The translations under genes were made by a program, and so were the position numbers. DNA of 37,398 nucleotides from JAOABC01 sp041287495 (GTDB taxonomy: Bacteria; Aquificota; Aquificia; Aquificales; Hydrogenothermaceae). Positions 1 to 7,611 of this stretch are shown piece by piece (within the stretch, counting starts at the first letter, position 1; each line of letters opens with the position of its first letter). The notes below the pieces were generated by a model that was not told the origin of the DNA, did no database searches, and saw nothing but the letters and a program-made list of their open reading frames with translations. The stretch lies in contig JBEULE010000013.1 in NCBI GenBank assembly GCA_041287495.1, positions 1 to 37,398 on the forward strand, read 5' to 3'.

Positions 1-1
1 G

Positions 2-2707
2 ATTCCTGGGTTTGACCATGCAGGTATAGCTACCCAGTGGGTAGTAGTTCGTCAGTTATCAGAGAAAGGTATAAGCAGATTTGACCTTGGAAGAGAGAAG
101 TTTATTCAAAAAGTTTGGGAATGGGTTCCACAATCAAGAAATTCGATAAAAAATCAGCTTGTAAGACTTGGAGCTTCCTGTGATTGGTCTCGTCAGAGAT
201 TTACACTTGATGAAGGGTTTTCAAGAGCTGTAAGAGAAGCCTTTGTAAAACTTTACAGAGAGGGTCTTATCTTTAAAGCTCCCTACATAGTAAACTGGGA
301 TCCAAAAGAGAGAACGGCAATATCAGATCTTGAAGTTGAGTATGAGGAGAAAAAGGGTAATATCTGGTATATAAGATATCCTGTAAAAGACAGTGATGAG
401 TATATAACGGTTGCAACTACGAGACCTGAAACAATGCTTGGAGATACGGCAGTGGCTGTTAATCCTGAAGATGATAGATATAAACATCTTATAGGTAAAT
501 CTGTTGTTTTACCTCTGGCACCGGAAAAGAGATATGATATTAACGGTAGGGAAGTCTCAAATTTAATACCTATAATAGCAGATGAGTATGTTGATCCAGC
601 TTTTGGAACTGGAGCCGTTAAAATAACACCTGCTCATGATCCTAACGACTTTGAAGTAGGAAAGAGACACAATCTACCTATGGTAGTTGTTATGGATGAA
701 TCTGCGGTTATGAATAAAAATGCCGGTGAGTTTGAAGGTTTATACAGGTATGATGCAAGAAAAAAAGTTATAGAAAAATTGAAAGAGTTAGGACTCCTTG
801 AAAAAGTAGAAGAACATATCCACAATGTAGGACACTCTCAAAGGTCAAAAGAGGTGATAGAGCCTTATTTATCTACCCAGTGGTTTGTAGATACAAAAAA
901 GTTAGCAAACAAAGCCATTGAGGTTGTAGAAAAGGGTCAGATAAGATTTATCCCTGAAAACTGGCAAAAAACATACCTTAACTGGATGTATAACATCAGA
1001 GAGTGGTGTATATCAAGACAGATATGGTGGGGACACAGGATACCTGTTTGGTACTGCTCTGACTGTGGACACAGTAATGCTTTCAACGATGATATATTTG
1101 AGAGAGATTTCGAAAAAGTTATATTTAACCTTTATGCAGACAGTAAGATAGGAAAAATTTTCTGTGTTGATGAAGTCGTAGAACTATTGAAAAACAAAAA
1201 CTTTACCCAAGAAGATAAAACAAATCTTGAGTTTTACGAAAAAGTAGTTTTCGGTAGAGAGATTCCAGAGTTAAAAGATAAGGAAACATTTCTACAAGCT
1301 CTAAAAAACTCTAAGCATATCAAAGAAATTTACCCAGAGAGATTTGAGCTTCTACTAAAATGTGAGAGATGTGGAAGTCTAAACCTACATCAAGATGAAG
1401 ATGTCCTTGATACATGGTTTTCTTCTGCTTTATGGCCATTTGGAACCCTCGGCTGGCCGCAAAACTCAAAAGATTTACAGAGATTTTATCCAACATCTCT
1501 ATTGGTAACCGGATTTGATATTATCTTTTTCTGGGTTGCCCGTATGATAATGATGGGTATGAAGTTTATGGAGAAAGAGCCTTTTAAAGATGTATATATT
1601 CATGCCCTTGTCAGAGATGAGAAGGGAGAGAAAATGTCAAAAACAAAAGGTAACGTTATAGACCCATTAGATATGGCTGAAAAATACGGAGCTGATGCAC
1701 TAAGATTTACTCTAACAGCCTTAGCAGCTCAAGGAAGGGACATAAGACTATCAGAGAAGAGAATAGAAGGTTATAAACATTTCTCAAACAAAATATTTAA
1801 TGCATCAAAATTTGTCCTATCAAACCTTGAAGAAGGTAAAGATTACAGATTTGATTTACAAAAATTGAACTTATCTGTAGAAGATTGGTGGATACTCTCT
1901 AAATTACAGAAAACAATTGAAAAGTCCTCTTTAGAACTTGAATCTTACAGATATAATGAGTATGCATCTACTCTGTATGACTTTTTCTGGCATGATTACT
2001 GTGACTGGTATATAGAGTTTACAAAAGAGAGAATATATAAAGGTTCTCAGGAGGATAAAGATACAGCCATTACTGTGTTAATCTATATCCTTGAAAACTC
2101 CATGAAACTTCTCCATCCTATAATGCCTTTTATAACAGAAGAGATATATAACCATATTCCTACAAAAGATGCAGAATTTTTAGCGATCTCAAAATATCCA
2201 GAGCTAAATAACAGCTTAATATTTGAAAAAGAAGAAAAATTTGTTGAGAACCTTAAAGATTTAATATCAAAGATAAGAGCTGTAAGGTCAGATTTTAACA
2301 TAGAGCCAACCAGAAAACTCAAAATTCGTATAAAACCATCTGACATGGAAACAGAAAAGTTATTAATGTCTCTAAAACAACAGATTTCAAATCTTGTAAA
2401 AGCAGAAAGTTTAGAGTTATCAAATACTCCTAAAAAAGATACAGAAGTAGCTGTTATATCTGATATCGGAGAAGGCTTTATAGATATAGAAGGGGTTATA
2501 GATATACAGAAAGAGATAGAGAGACAACAGAAGATACTTGCAGATATAGAAAAATCTATAAAGATAGCAGAAAACAAACTTAATAACCCATCTTTTGTAG
2601 AAAAAGCTCCTTCAAATGTAGTGGAAAAAGAGAGACAACTTTACCAAGAACTAACAGAGAAGAGAAACAAAGTCCTCTCTATATTAAATTTACTCAAAAG
2701 CAAATAA
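2..2707 (+). CDS. valS: Valine--tRNA ligase, 3' part (5' end outside window)
   Basis: Class I aminoacyl-tRNA synthetase that charges tRNA-Val in the cytoplasm. The frame is open from base 2, so about 901 C-terminal residues are present and the first methionine at 434 is internal. At the left edge the frame reads GFDHAGIATQ, the ValRS block just after the HIGH motif; IleRS has a different block (GWDCHGLP type). A KMSKTKGN loop lies near base 1632, and the catalytic-core block CISRQIWWGHRIPVW is at about 1000-1050. The C-terminus is the ValRS-specific coiled-coil arm (LNNPSFVEKAP near 2578-2610). The N-terminal roughly 50-70 residues with the HIGH motif lie upstream of the window. It is a housekeeping gene with its own terminator, unrelated to the denitrification genes that follow on the other strand. 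Confidence 0.95.
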   Translation: MPGFDHAGIATQWVVVRQLSEKGISRFDLGREKFIQKVWEWVPQSRNSIKNQLVRLGASCDWSRQRFTLDEGFSRAVREAFVKLYREGLIFKAPYIVNWDPKERTAISDLEVEYEEKKGNIWYIRYPVKDSDEYITVATTRPETMLGDTAVAVNPEDDRYKHLIGKSVVLPLAPEKRYDINGREVSNLIPIIADEYVDPAFGTGAVKITPAHDPNDFEVGKRHNLPMVVVMDESAVMNKNAGEFEGLYRYDARKKVIEKLKELGLLEKVEEHIHNVGHSQRSKEVIEPYLSTQWFVDTKKLANKAIEVVEKGQIRFIPENWQKTYLNWMYNIREWCISRQIWWGHRIPVWYCSDCGHSNAFNDDIFERDFEKVIFNLYADSKIGKIFCVDEVVELLKNKNFTQEDKTNLEFYEKVVFGREIPELKDKETFLQALKNSKHIKEIYPERFELLLKCERCGSLNLHQDEDVLDTWFSSALWPFGTLGWPQNSKDLQRFYPTSLLVTGFDIIFFWVARMIMMGMKFMEKEPFKDVYIHALVRDEKGEKMSKTKGNVIDPLDMAEKYGADALRFTLTALAAQGRDIRLSEKRIEGYKHFSNKIFNASKFVLSNLEEGKDYRFDLQKLNLSVEDWWILSKLQKTIEKSSLELESYRYNEYASTLYDFFWHDYCDWYIEFTKERIYKGSQEDKDTAITVLIYILENSMKLLHPIMPFITEEIYNHIPTKDAEFLAISKYPELNNSLIFEKEEKFVENLKDLISKIRAVRSDFNIEPTRKLKIRIKPSDMETEKLLMSLKQQISNLVKAESLELSNTPKKDTEVAVISDIGEGFIDIEGVIDIQKEIERQQKILADIEKSIKIAENKLNNPSFVEKAPSNVVEKERQLYQELTEKRNKVLSILNLLKSK

Positions 2708-2740
2708 AAAAACAGGGTGAGAGAAACTTCACCCTGCTTA
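2705..2740. terminator. Bidirectional hairpin terminator between valS and norZ
   Basis: An 8-bp perfect stem, CAGGGTGA (2713-2720) with TCACCCTG (2729-2736), closes an 8-base loop. An A-run at 2705-2712 precedes it, which is a T-run when read leftward, so it is a good intrinsic terminator for norZ. The rightward tail (CTTATATA) is weaker but could still end valS. Confidence 0.75.
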
Positions 2741-2748
2741 TATACATA

Positions 2749-4968
2749 TCACACTTTTGTGTAAGATGGAGCTGCTTTTGACGATAAATATAATTTGTAA
2801 ATTATATCTACAAGTATTAAAGCGCTACCTGCTAAAACCATAGCATCTGGTATTATCCTTATCCACATCCAGAAGCCAAGCCCTTCAAGAACCTCTCTTG
2901 TTCTTGCTGCCCAGTACCCAATTTCATAAGCCCATTGAACCTGCTTTGTCCCAATAACCATTGTAGGGATAGCATATAAAAATATACCGATTGTAGTTAG
3001 CCAAAAGGCAGTGTTTGAAAGCTTTTCATCCCAATGTAAACCTTTTGCTAATGCATTTGCTCTTACTATAAAGTATAGAAAGGCTATTGCCACATATCCA
3101 AATGCTCCAAGTAAAGCAATATGTCCATGGGCCATTCCGAAGTATGTTCCATGCTCATAGTAATTAACTATTGGAAGGTTAACTATCATTCCATAAAATC
3201 CGGCACCAAGCCAATTTAGGAAAGCAGAGCCTGCTAACCATATAAATGCCATTCTAAATGGAAAATCTTTGTGAGAGATATGAGCATACTCTTTATAAGC
3301 TTCTACCATTAAAATTACAAGCGGTAAAGGTTCTAAGGATGATAGCACACCTCCCCATGCAATCCACATTTCATTCTCACCCATCCAAAAATAGTGGTGA
3401 CCAGTTCCTATAATCCCTGTGGCAACTATTAAAAAGGCTTCAAAAAACATCATTATTGTTGCAAATCTCACGCTAACTAATCCAAGGGCTACTGTTAAAA
3501 ATGCCATTGTTCCTGCGGCAAACAGTTCAAATGTGTTTTCAACCCATAAATGAACAACCCACCATCTAAAATAATCATCAACTGTAAAGTTAGGCATTAT
3601 CTTAGTTAAAGGCATCATACCTGCTAAATAAAGAACAGCTATCGCAAAGGATGACCATATAATCATCTGTAATGGTGGTGTTAACTTCTCTGCTTTTCTC
3701 ACTGTAAAAAATACGATTGCAAACCAGAGAACAAGTCCTACAACAATTCCTATATCCCATATCCTACCTAATTCTATAAACTCTCTTCCTTCAGAGCCAA
3801 ACCAAAACCATAGATTGCCCGGAAGTTTTCCAAGAGCACCGAGCCAAAGTCCAGCTAATCCTCCTAGACCAACGATAACTAAGGCTATCCATAGGATATC
3901 AACAGCTATTGGGAATTTAAAATCTTTACCCTTTGTAACAATAGGAGCGATAAATAAACCTCCAGCAAGCCAACCTATAGCTATCCATAATACTGCAAGA
4001 TTTAGATGAAATTCTCTTGCTGCATTAAATGGCAATAAAGATTGAGGTATTATCCAACTGTGAGACGGATCTGCATAAAGGTGTGCTAAATAACCACCCA
4101 TAACAACCTGTAAGAAGAAAAACAGAGGAACAAGAGGTACAAATTTTAAAACTTTATTCTGCATAGGTGTTAAAGAAGTAATGGAGAGAGATGGTTCAGG
4201 TTTTTCTCCATTAAACTTCATAAAGTAATCATAAAATGCCCACAGTACGACTATTGTTAATGTCCATATAGCCATGACAGAAACTAATGACCATATAAGA
4301 GAGGAAAAAGATGCTGTTAATCCTATCCTAGGTTCTGGAGGCCAATTGTTTGTATAAGTAAGGTTTGATCCCGGTCTTGGTGATGCAGCAACTAAAGCAG
4401 ACCAATCAACGAATGATGCTATTTTCTGTGCTTCCTCGGGCTTTATTATTCCACCAATCATGGAATAGTTAGGATTTCCTTTTGTTAAAAATTCAACAAG
4501 TTCATCTTTTGCTTTCAGATATGCTTGTTCATGCTCAGGAGTTAGTTGCGTAACATCTTCTTTTAATATCGAAATCTCTCTCATATCTTTTTTGACAAAG
4601 CTATCGATATACGCTTTCTCAGCTGGATTTAAAGAGTTAAAATCTTTGGATAACATTTTCTGGGCATATATGTCCTCAAGATGCCTTATTTTTTTATCAA
4701 GGAAAAGAGCGGTATAATCAGGACCTATGTATCCCCCATTTCCTAAAATAGAACCATGATCCATAAGAACATATTTCTGAAAATAAGCTTTTCCTTGAAC
4801 AACATCATCATAAGTATATAGAACACCAGATGAACCTCTTACTTCCTTAGGTATTGGGGGGACATTTTTGATCTGGTAAACTGTAAATCCGGTAAATAAA
4901 AGGACAGCAACTATTAAACCTACAAGGAACGTAACAAACCATTTTTTGTATGACCTTTCCTCAGCCAT
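2749..4968 (-). CDS. norZ: Quinol-dependent nitric oxide reductase (qNOR)
   Basis: Single-subunit inner-membrane NO reductase, 739 aa, reducing 2 NO to N2O with electrons from quinol. It begins with a membrane anchor (residues about 11-30) and a periplasmic domain containing the qNOR blocks GSSGVLYTYDDVVQGKAYFQ and HGSILGNGGYIGPDY. These replace the NorC cytochrome domain, and no CxxCH is present. A NorB-type 12-helix heme-copper oxidase core follows, with metal-ligand histidine blocks such as FHLNLAVLWIAIGWL, VVHLWVENTFELFAAG, GTGHHYFW and MAHGHIALLGAFG. The start has a strong site, TTAAGGAGGTT, 5 bases upstream. It is the last gene of a leftward operon headed by a 38-aa peptide and a 4-TM protein. 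Because NO is handled by one subunit, no norC is needed. Confidence 0.95.
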   Translation of the reverse strand: MAEERSYKKWFVTFLVGLIVAVLLFTGFTVYQIKNVPPIPKEVRGSSGVLYTYDDVVQGKAYFQKYVLMDHGSILGNGGYIGPDYTALFLDKKIRHLEDIYAQKMLSKDFNSLNPAEKAYIDSFVKKDMREISILKEDVTQLTPEHEQAYLKAKDELVEFLTKGNPNYSMIGGIIKPEEAQKIASFVDWSALVAASPRPGSNLTYTNNWPPEPRIGLTASFSSLIWSLVSVMAIWTLTIVVLWAFYDYFMKFNGEKPEPSLSITSLTPMQNKVLKFVPLVPLFFFLQVVMGGYLAHLYADPSHSWIIPQSLLPFNAAREFHLNLAVLWIAIGWLAGGLFIAPIVTKGKDFKFPIAVDILWIALVIVGLGGLAGLWLGALGKLPGNLWFWFGSEGREFIELGRIWDIGIVVGLVLWFAIVFFTVRKAEKLTPPLQMIIWSSFAIAVLYLAGMMPLTKIMPNFTVDDYFRWWVVHLWVENTFELFAAGTMAFLTVALGLVSVRFATIMMFFEAFLIVATGIIGTGHHYFWMGENEMWIAWGGVLSSLEPLPLVILMVEAYKEYAHISHKDFPFRMAFIWLAGSAFLNWLGAGFYGMIVNLPIVNYYEHGTYFGMAHGHIALLGAFGYVAIAFLYFIVRANALAKGLHWDEKLSNTAFWLTTIGIFLYAIPTMVIGTKQVQWAYEIGYWAARTREVLEGLGFWMWIRIIPDAMVLAGSALILVDIIYKLYLSSKAAPSYTKV

Positions 4969-4992
4969 AACAAAACCTCCTTAAAAATATTT

Positions 4993-5400
4993 TTAATGAA
5001 CCAAAAGAACCCTAAATGTGTAGGTTAACAGATAAAGAACAATTATAATACCCACAAAAACTCTTTCGATTTTTTTATCACCCCCTTTATAAAGTAAAAA
5101 TAGGATGAATAGAAAAAGAACAACAGAGAAAGAACCTATCATTATGAGTATGCTTATTCCGATCGGATTTGATGTTAAATTGTCCATACCGCCCATACTC
5201 ATAATGGATAGAAGCCCAATACCGGTTAATCCAGATATAGTTATGAAAAGAGATGACAACCTTTTATAAATTATTAAAGATATACCTTCTTCGGTTCTTG
5301 GAATAATGAAATATACTAGCAAGGAAGAACCAAGAAATCCTGCATTTGATATCATATGTAAAACATATGATATTTTCCAAATTACATTAATTATTTCCAT
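4993..5400 (-). CDS. Four-helix membrane protein of unknown function upstream of norZ
   Basis: A 135-aa protein with four predicted hydrophobic helices (about residues 8-33, 45-70, 85-110, 115-133). I chose the ATG at 5400 because GAGGA lies 5-9 bases before it; a GTG at 5412 in the same frame sits at that ribosome site and is less likely. The first helix (SYVLHMISNAGFLGSSLL) followed by a short loop and KRLSSLF vaguely recalls small CopD/DUF2269-like membrane proteins, but I cannot assign a family with confidence. It lies 24 bases upstream of norZ and its start is coupled to the stop of the preceding small gene. It probably serves NO reductase assembly or protection. That role is inferred only from position. 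Confidence 0.7.
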   Translation of the reverse strand: MEIINVIWKISYVLHMISNAGFLGSSLLVYFIIPRTEEGISLIIYKRLSSLFITISGLTGIGLLSIMSMGGMDNLTSNPIGISILIMIGSFSVVLFLFILFLLYKGGDKKIERVFVGIIIVLYLLTYTFRVLLVH

Positions 5401-5408
5401 CTCTTTCC

Positions 5409-5525
5409 TCACTTAATATTGAGCATCATACTAACCAGGGACAAAACACACGGACCAATAAGTAGAAAAACGGCCAAAACTATCGGCAGAATAGCAAATA
5501 TTAAGATTATTAACGCTCTATTCAT
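5409..5525 (-). CDS. Small hydrophobic peptide (38 aa), first gene of the norZ operon
   Basis: A 38-aa frame: a short positive N-terminus (MNRA), one continuous hydrophobic segment of about 27 residues containing a Pro and a Gly-Pro-Cys, then MLNIK. It starts about 20 bases downstream of the predicted start point of the FNR-box promoter, with AGGA 11 bases before the ATG. Its TGA stop lies inside the GAGGA ribosome site of the next gene, which suggests translational coupling. Tiny single-helix subunits accompany several heme-copper oxidases, so this could be an accessory qNOR peptide. That is an inference, and homology cannot be judged at this length. Confidence 0.5.
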   Translation of the reverse strand: MNRALIILIFAILPIVLAVFLLIGPCVLSLVSMMLNIK

Positions 5526-5550
5526 AACAATCTCTATCCTGTATATCTAG

Positions 5551-5556
5551 GATATA
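5551..5556 (-). promoter_or_regulatory. Predicted -10 element of norZ operon promoter
   Basis: TATATC on the minus strand, located so that the FNR-type box at 5577-5590 is centred about 40 bases upstream of the expected start point (about 5544). This is the class II activator arrangement. The 38-aa peptide begins at 5525. Confidence 0.45.
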
Positions 5557-5572
5557 AGACTCTTTTATCTTA
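5555..5572. promoter_or_regulatory. TAAGA-N8-TCTTA palindrome, copy A (norZ promoter)
   Basis: TAAGA (5555-5559), 8 bases, TCTTA (5568-5572). On the minus strand it reads TAAGATAAAAGAGTCTTA. It occupies the space between the FNR-type box (4 bases away) and the -10 element of the norZ promoter. Similar sites occur at 5635, 5686 and 21435, with weaker ones at 8323, 29121 and 29143. It is likely an operator for an unidentified regulator. Confidence 0.55.
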
Positions 5573-5576
5573 TTCA

Positions 5577-5590
5577 TTGATTTAAATCAA
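5577..5590. promoter_or_regulatory. FNR/DNR-type box, norZ operon
   Basis: TTGATTTAAATCAA is a perfect inverted repeat matching the FNR/DNR consensus. Read toward norZ it continues with TGAAT, an extension shared with the nirS and Nxr-like promoters. Its position fits class II activation of the leftward promoter. Confidence 0.75.
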
Positions 5591-5634
5591 TTTGCCATGA
5601 AGTTTTTTCATCCTACACTACCTCCGCAAATAAA

Positions 5635-5652
5635 TAAGATAATAAGGTCTTA
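5635..5652. promoter_or_regulatory. TAAGA-N8-TCTTA palindrome, copy B
   Basis: TAAGA (5635-5639), TAATAAGG, TCTTA (5648-5652), in the norZ/DUF2249 divergent region. It lies 51 bases from copy C, with the second FNR-like box between them. Confidence 0.5.
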
Positions 5653-5666
5653 AATTCATAAATTAA

Positions 5667-5680
5667 ATGATTTTCATCAT
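5667..5680. promoter_or_regulatory. FNR-like box, DUF2249 operon
   Basis: ATGATTTTCATCAT: both half-sites form an exact inverted repeat and differ from TTGAT/ATCAA only at the outer base. A class II start point would fall near 5715 on the plus strand, upstream of the DUF2249 gene at 5780. Confidence 0.5.
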
Positions 5681-5685
5681 AAATT

Positions 5686-5703
5686 TAAGATAAGAAAGTC
5701 TTA
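5686..5703. promoter_or_regulatory. TAAGA-N8-TCTTA palindrome, copy C
   Basis: TAAGA (5686-5690), TAAGAAAG, TCTTA (5699-5703). It lies 5 bases from the FNR-like box and just before an A/T -10-like stretch (5702-5711). This is the same order and spacing as copy A on the opposite strand. Confidence 0.5.
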
Positions 5704-5715
5704 AATATATGACCT

Positions 5716-5743
5716 TTGTCAATGATATATGTGAATTTATATT
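5716..5743 (+). promoter_or_regulatory. Alternative sigma70-type promoter, DUF2249 operon
   Basis: TTGTCA (5716-5721), a 16-base spacer and TATATT (5738-5743) precede the gene starting at 5780. It could act alone or compete with an FNR-dependent start near 5715. Confidence 0.35.
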
Positions 5744-5779
5744 TTATTTTTATAAAAACACTGTTTGGAGGTGTTTCTT

Positions 5780-6061
5780 ATGAAACAAGAGGTAAATGTT
5801 GAAGGTGCAACAGTTCCAGTATACAAGTATGAGGAAGATGGAAATACGGTTTATGAATTTGATACTTCTATGTTAGGTCCTCCGGAGCCTATGACAAACG
5901 CTATGGCTGTTTTAAAGTTATTAAATTCTCCAAATATAAAGGTCGTCATGATAAATCACAAAAAACCAATTGGACTTCTTGAGAAGATTACAGATAAATT
6001 CAATATAGATATATCTGATTATGATGGAAAATACAAAATTGTATTTACCTTGAAACAATAA
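5780..6061 (+). CDS. DUF2249 domain protein
   Basis: A small soluble protein of 93 aa. The ATG at 5780 is chosen because GGAGGTG lies 6 bases upstream; an earlier in-frame TTG at 5765 would put that site inside the gene. The core GPPEPMTNAMAVLKLL, then a strand, then HKKPIGLLEKI, matches the DUF2249 (TusA-like fold) pattern: a PPEPM loop followed by an alpha/beta unit. Such proteins often lie beside NO- or nitrite-metabolism genes, but their biochemical role is unknown to me. It heads a rightward operon with a heme-copper-oxidase-like membrane protein (1 base apart) and a MIP18 family protein. It sits opposite norZ, so a role in NO detoxification or metal-centre maintenance is a reasonable inference. 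Confidence 0.75.
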   Translation: MKQEVNVEGATVPVYKYEEDGNTVYEFDTSMLGPPEPMTNAMAVLKLLNSPNIKVVMINHKKPIGLLEKITDKFNIDISDYDGKYKIVFTLKQ

Positions 6062-6062
6062 A

Positions 6063-7310
6063 ATGAGAGTTGTAGGAAGTTTAGCTACACAGTTTGCTCC
6101 TCCATTTTCCCTTATCCTCCATTTTTTTACAGCAGCTGCTATTGTGCAGCTTGTTTTCCCTATTTTTATCTTTTTAAATGGAGAAATTTTTAAAGAAGAT
6201 ATTTATTCTCTCCAATTCGCATCATTTTGGCATTTTTACTTAGTGGGTTTCATTATGATGGTTGTATTTGGAGCCTTATATCAATTAATTCCTGTGGCTT
6301 TAGAAATACCCGTCTTCTCTTTTAAATTAGGGTATATACACTTTTATCTGTTTATATCAGGAATTTCTATCTTTATCTTTTCTCTTTTAAAAGCAGAAAT
6401 TACTTTTCTAATTCCTATTGGTAGTATTTTTCTCTTCTCCTCTTTTATTGTGTATTTTATCAATTTCTTTTTGAGTATAAAAAATCTGGAAAAGTTAGAC
6501 ATTACTGTGACCTATTTATTAACAGCCAATATCTTTTTATTAATAGGTATTTGTATAGGATTATTACTTGGTTTGAATTTTTACTATGGATTTTTATCTT
6601 TAAATTTGGAGTATTTTATCTACGCACATGTAATTTTTGTTGTATTCGGTTTTATTATATTTTTAGTTGCTGGTATTGAAATGATTTTACTTCCAATGTT
6701 CTCTGTTTCTCATAAATTTAGTGCTAAATTTATAAAAGTATCTTACATTTTTTTATCTGTAAGTATATTTGGCTTAGTATTTTCTAAATTCCTTGATTTA
6801 TTTTATCTTTTTTTACTTTCATTTTTACTTTTCCTAAGTGGTATAATCTCCCTTCTACTACAAGTGTTAGAGATATACAGACATAAACCTAAAAAGAGAA
6901 GTGATTTTGCCCTTAATGGAATGTTTTTGTCCCATGTATTTTTACCAGTAGGTATAGCTATGTTTTTTGTTGACAAATCTACAGGACTGTTTATAACATC
7001 TTCTCTATTTTTTGGAGTTTTAATATATAGTAGTCTATATAAAATCTTGCCGTTTTTGACGTGGTTCCATAAATTTTCTAATATAGTAGGAATAAAACCT
7101 GTGCCAACTTTATCAGAAATGCTTCCGGAGAATTTTCCAAGATTACAGTTAATTTTGCACGTGATTGGATCTATACTTTTTAGTTTATTTTTTACTTTTA
7201 AATTCTTGCTATTCTACTATACTGGATTAGTTATGTTGTTTATTTCTGGAGTTATTTTCCTCTACAATTTTATTTACGTTATAACGTATCAGCTAAAAGA
7301 AGGAGGTTAA
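6063..7310 (+). CDS. Polytopic membrane protein, heme-copper oxidase subunit I-like / NnrS-like
   Basis: An inner-membrane protein of 415 aa with about 12 hydrophobic helices. Histidines occur at regular places in helices: LILHFF near residue 19, FWHFYLVGF near 58, YIHFYLF near 97, YAHVIFVVFGF near 190, MFLSHVFLP near 290 and WFHKF near 338. The arrangement recalls heme-copper oxidase subunit I relatives and NnrS-type haem/copper membrane proteins found near NO reductases. I cannot confirm the binuclear-centre ligand set by eye. It starts one base after the DUF2249 stop with no good ribosome site of its own, so it is probably translationally coupled. It may relieve NO stress or be an orphan oxidase-like reductase. 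The function is unproven. Confidence 0.6.
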   Translation: MRVVGSLATQFAPPFSLILHFFTAAAIVQLVFPIFIFLNGEIFKEDIYSLQFASFWHFYLVGFIMMVVFGALYQLIPVALEIPVFSFKLGYIHFYLFISGISIFIFSLLKAEITFLIPIGSIFLFSSFIVYFINFFLSIKNLEKLDITVTYLLTANIFLLIGICIGLLLGLNFYYGFLSLNLEYFIYAHVIFVVFGFIIFLVAGIEMILLPMFSVSHKFSAKFIKVSYIFLSVSIFGLVFSKFLDLFYLFLLSFLLFLSGIISLLLQVLEIYRHKPKKRSDFALNGMFLSHVFLPVGIAMFFVDKSTGLFITSSLFFGVLIYSSLYKILPFLTWFHKFSNIVGIKPVPTLSEMLPENFPRLQLILHVIGSILFSLFFTFKFLLFYYTGLVMLFISGVIFLYNFIYVITYQLKEGG

Positions 7311-7311
7311 A

Positions 7312-7611
7312 ATGGGAAAAAAAGAACAAGTTGTAGAAGCACTTAAAAAAGTGATAGATCCGGAGATGGGTTTTAATGTTGTTGATCTTGGGCTTATATA
7401 TGATATTAGTGAAGATAATGGCAATGTGAAAATAAAAATGACACTTTCTTCACCTGCCTGCCCTCTATCAGGAGTTATTCTTACTTGGATAGAAAACGAA
7501 GTAAAGAAGTTAAATTGGGTAAACAGTGTAGATATAGAACTCGTATGGGATCCACCTTGGAATATTAACAGAGCATCAGAGAATATAAAAAAAGCTCTTG
7601 GAATTATTTAG
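7312..7611 (+). CDS. MIP18/DUF59 family iron-sulfur assembly protein
   Basis: A cytoplasmic protein of 99 aa covering the whole DUF59 domain: KKVIDPEMGFNVVDLGLIYD at residues about 13-32, then SSPACPLSGVI with the family's conserved cysteine, and a C-terminal VWDPPWN block. The family (SufT, PaaD-like) assists Fe-S cluster maturation. GGAGG precedes the ATG, and the gene follows the membrane protein by one base. As NO destroys Fe-S clusters, a repair role beside NO-handling genes is plausible. Its last 8 bases overlap the 3' end of the convergent Crp/Fnr gene. Confidence 0.85.
   Translation: MGKKEQVVEALKKVIDPEMGFNVVDLGLIYDISEDNGNVKIKMTLSSPACPLSGVILTWIENEVKKLNWVNSVDIELVWDPPWNINRASENIKKALGII

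Noticed and set aside
2083..2577. A 164-aa minus-strand frame inside valS
   Set aside because: It is a shadow of the coding strand, rich in Ser/Phe/Ile from AT-rich codons, with no ribosome site and no recognisable domain.
434..2707. Taking the first synthetase gene as a complete ileS starting at 434
   Set aside because: The frame is open to the window edge, and the DHAGIATQ block plus the C-terminal coiled coil are those of valS.
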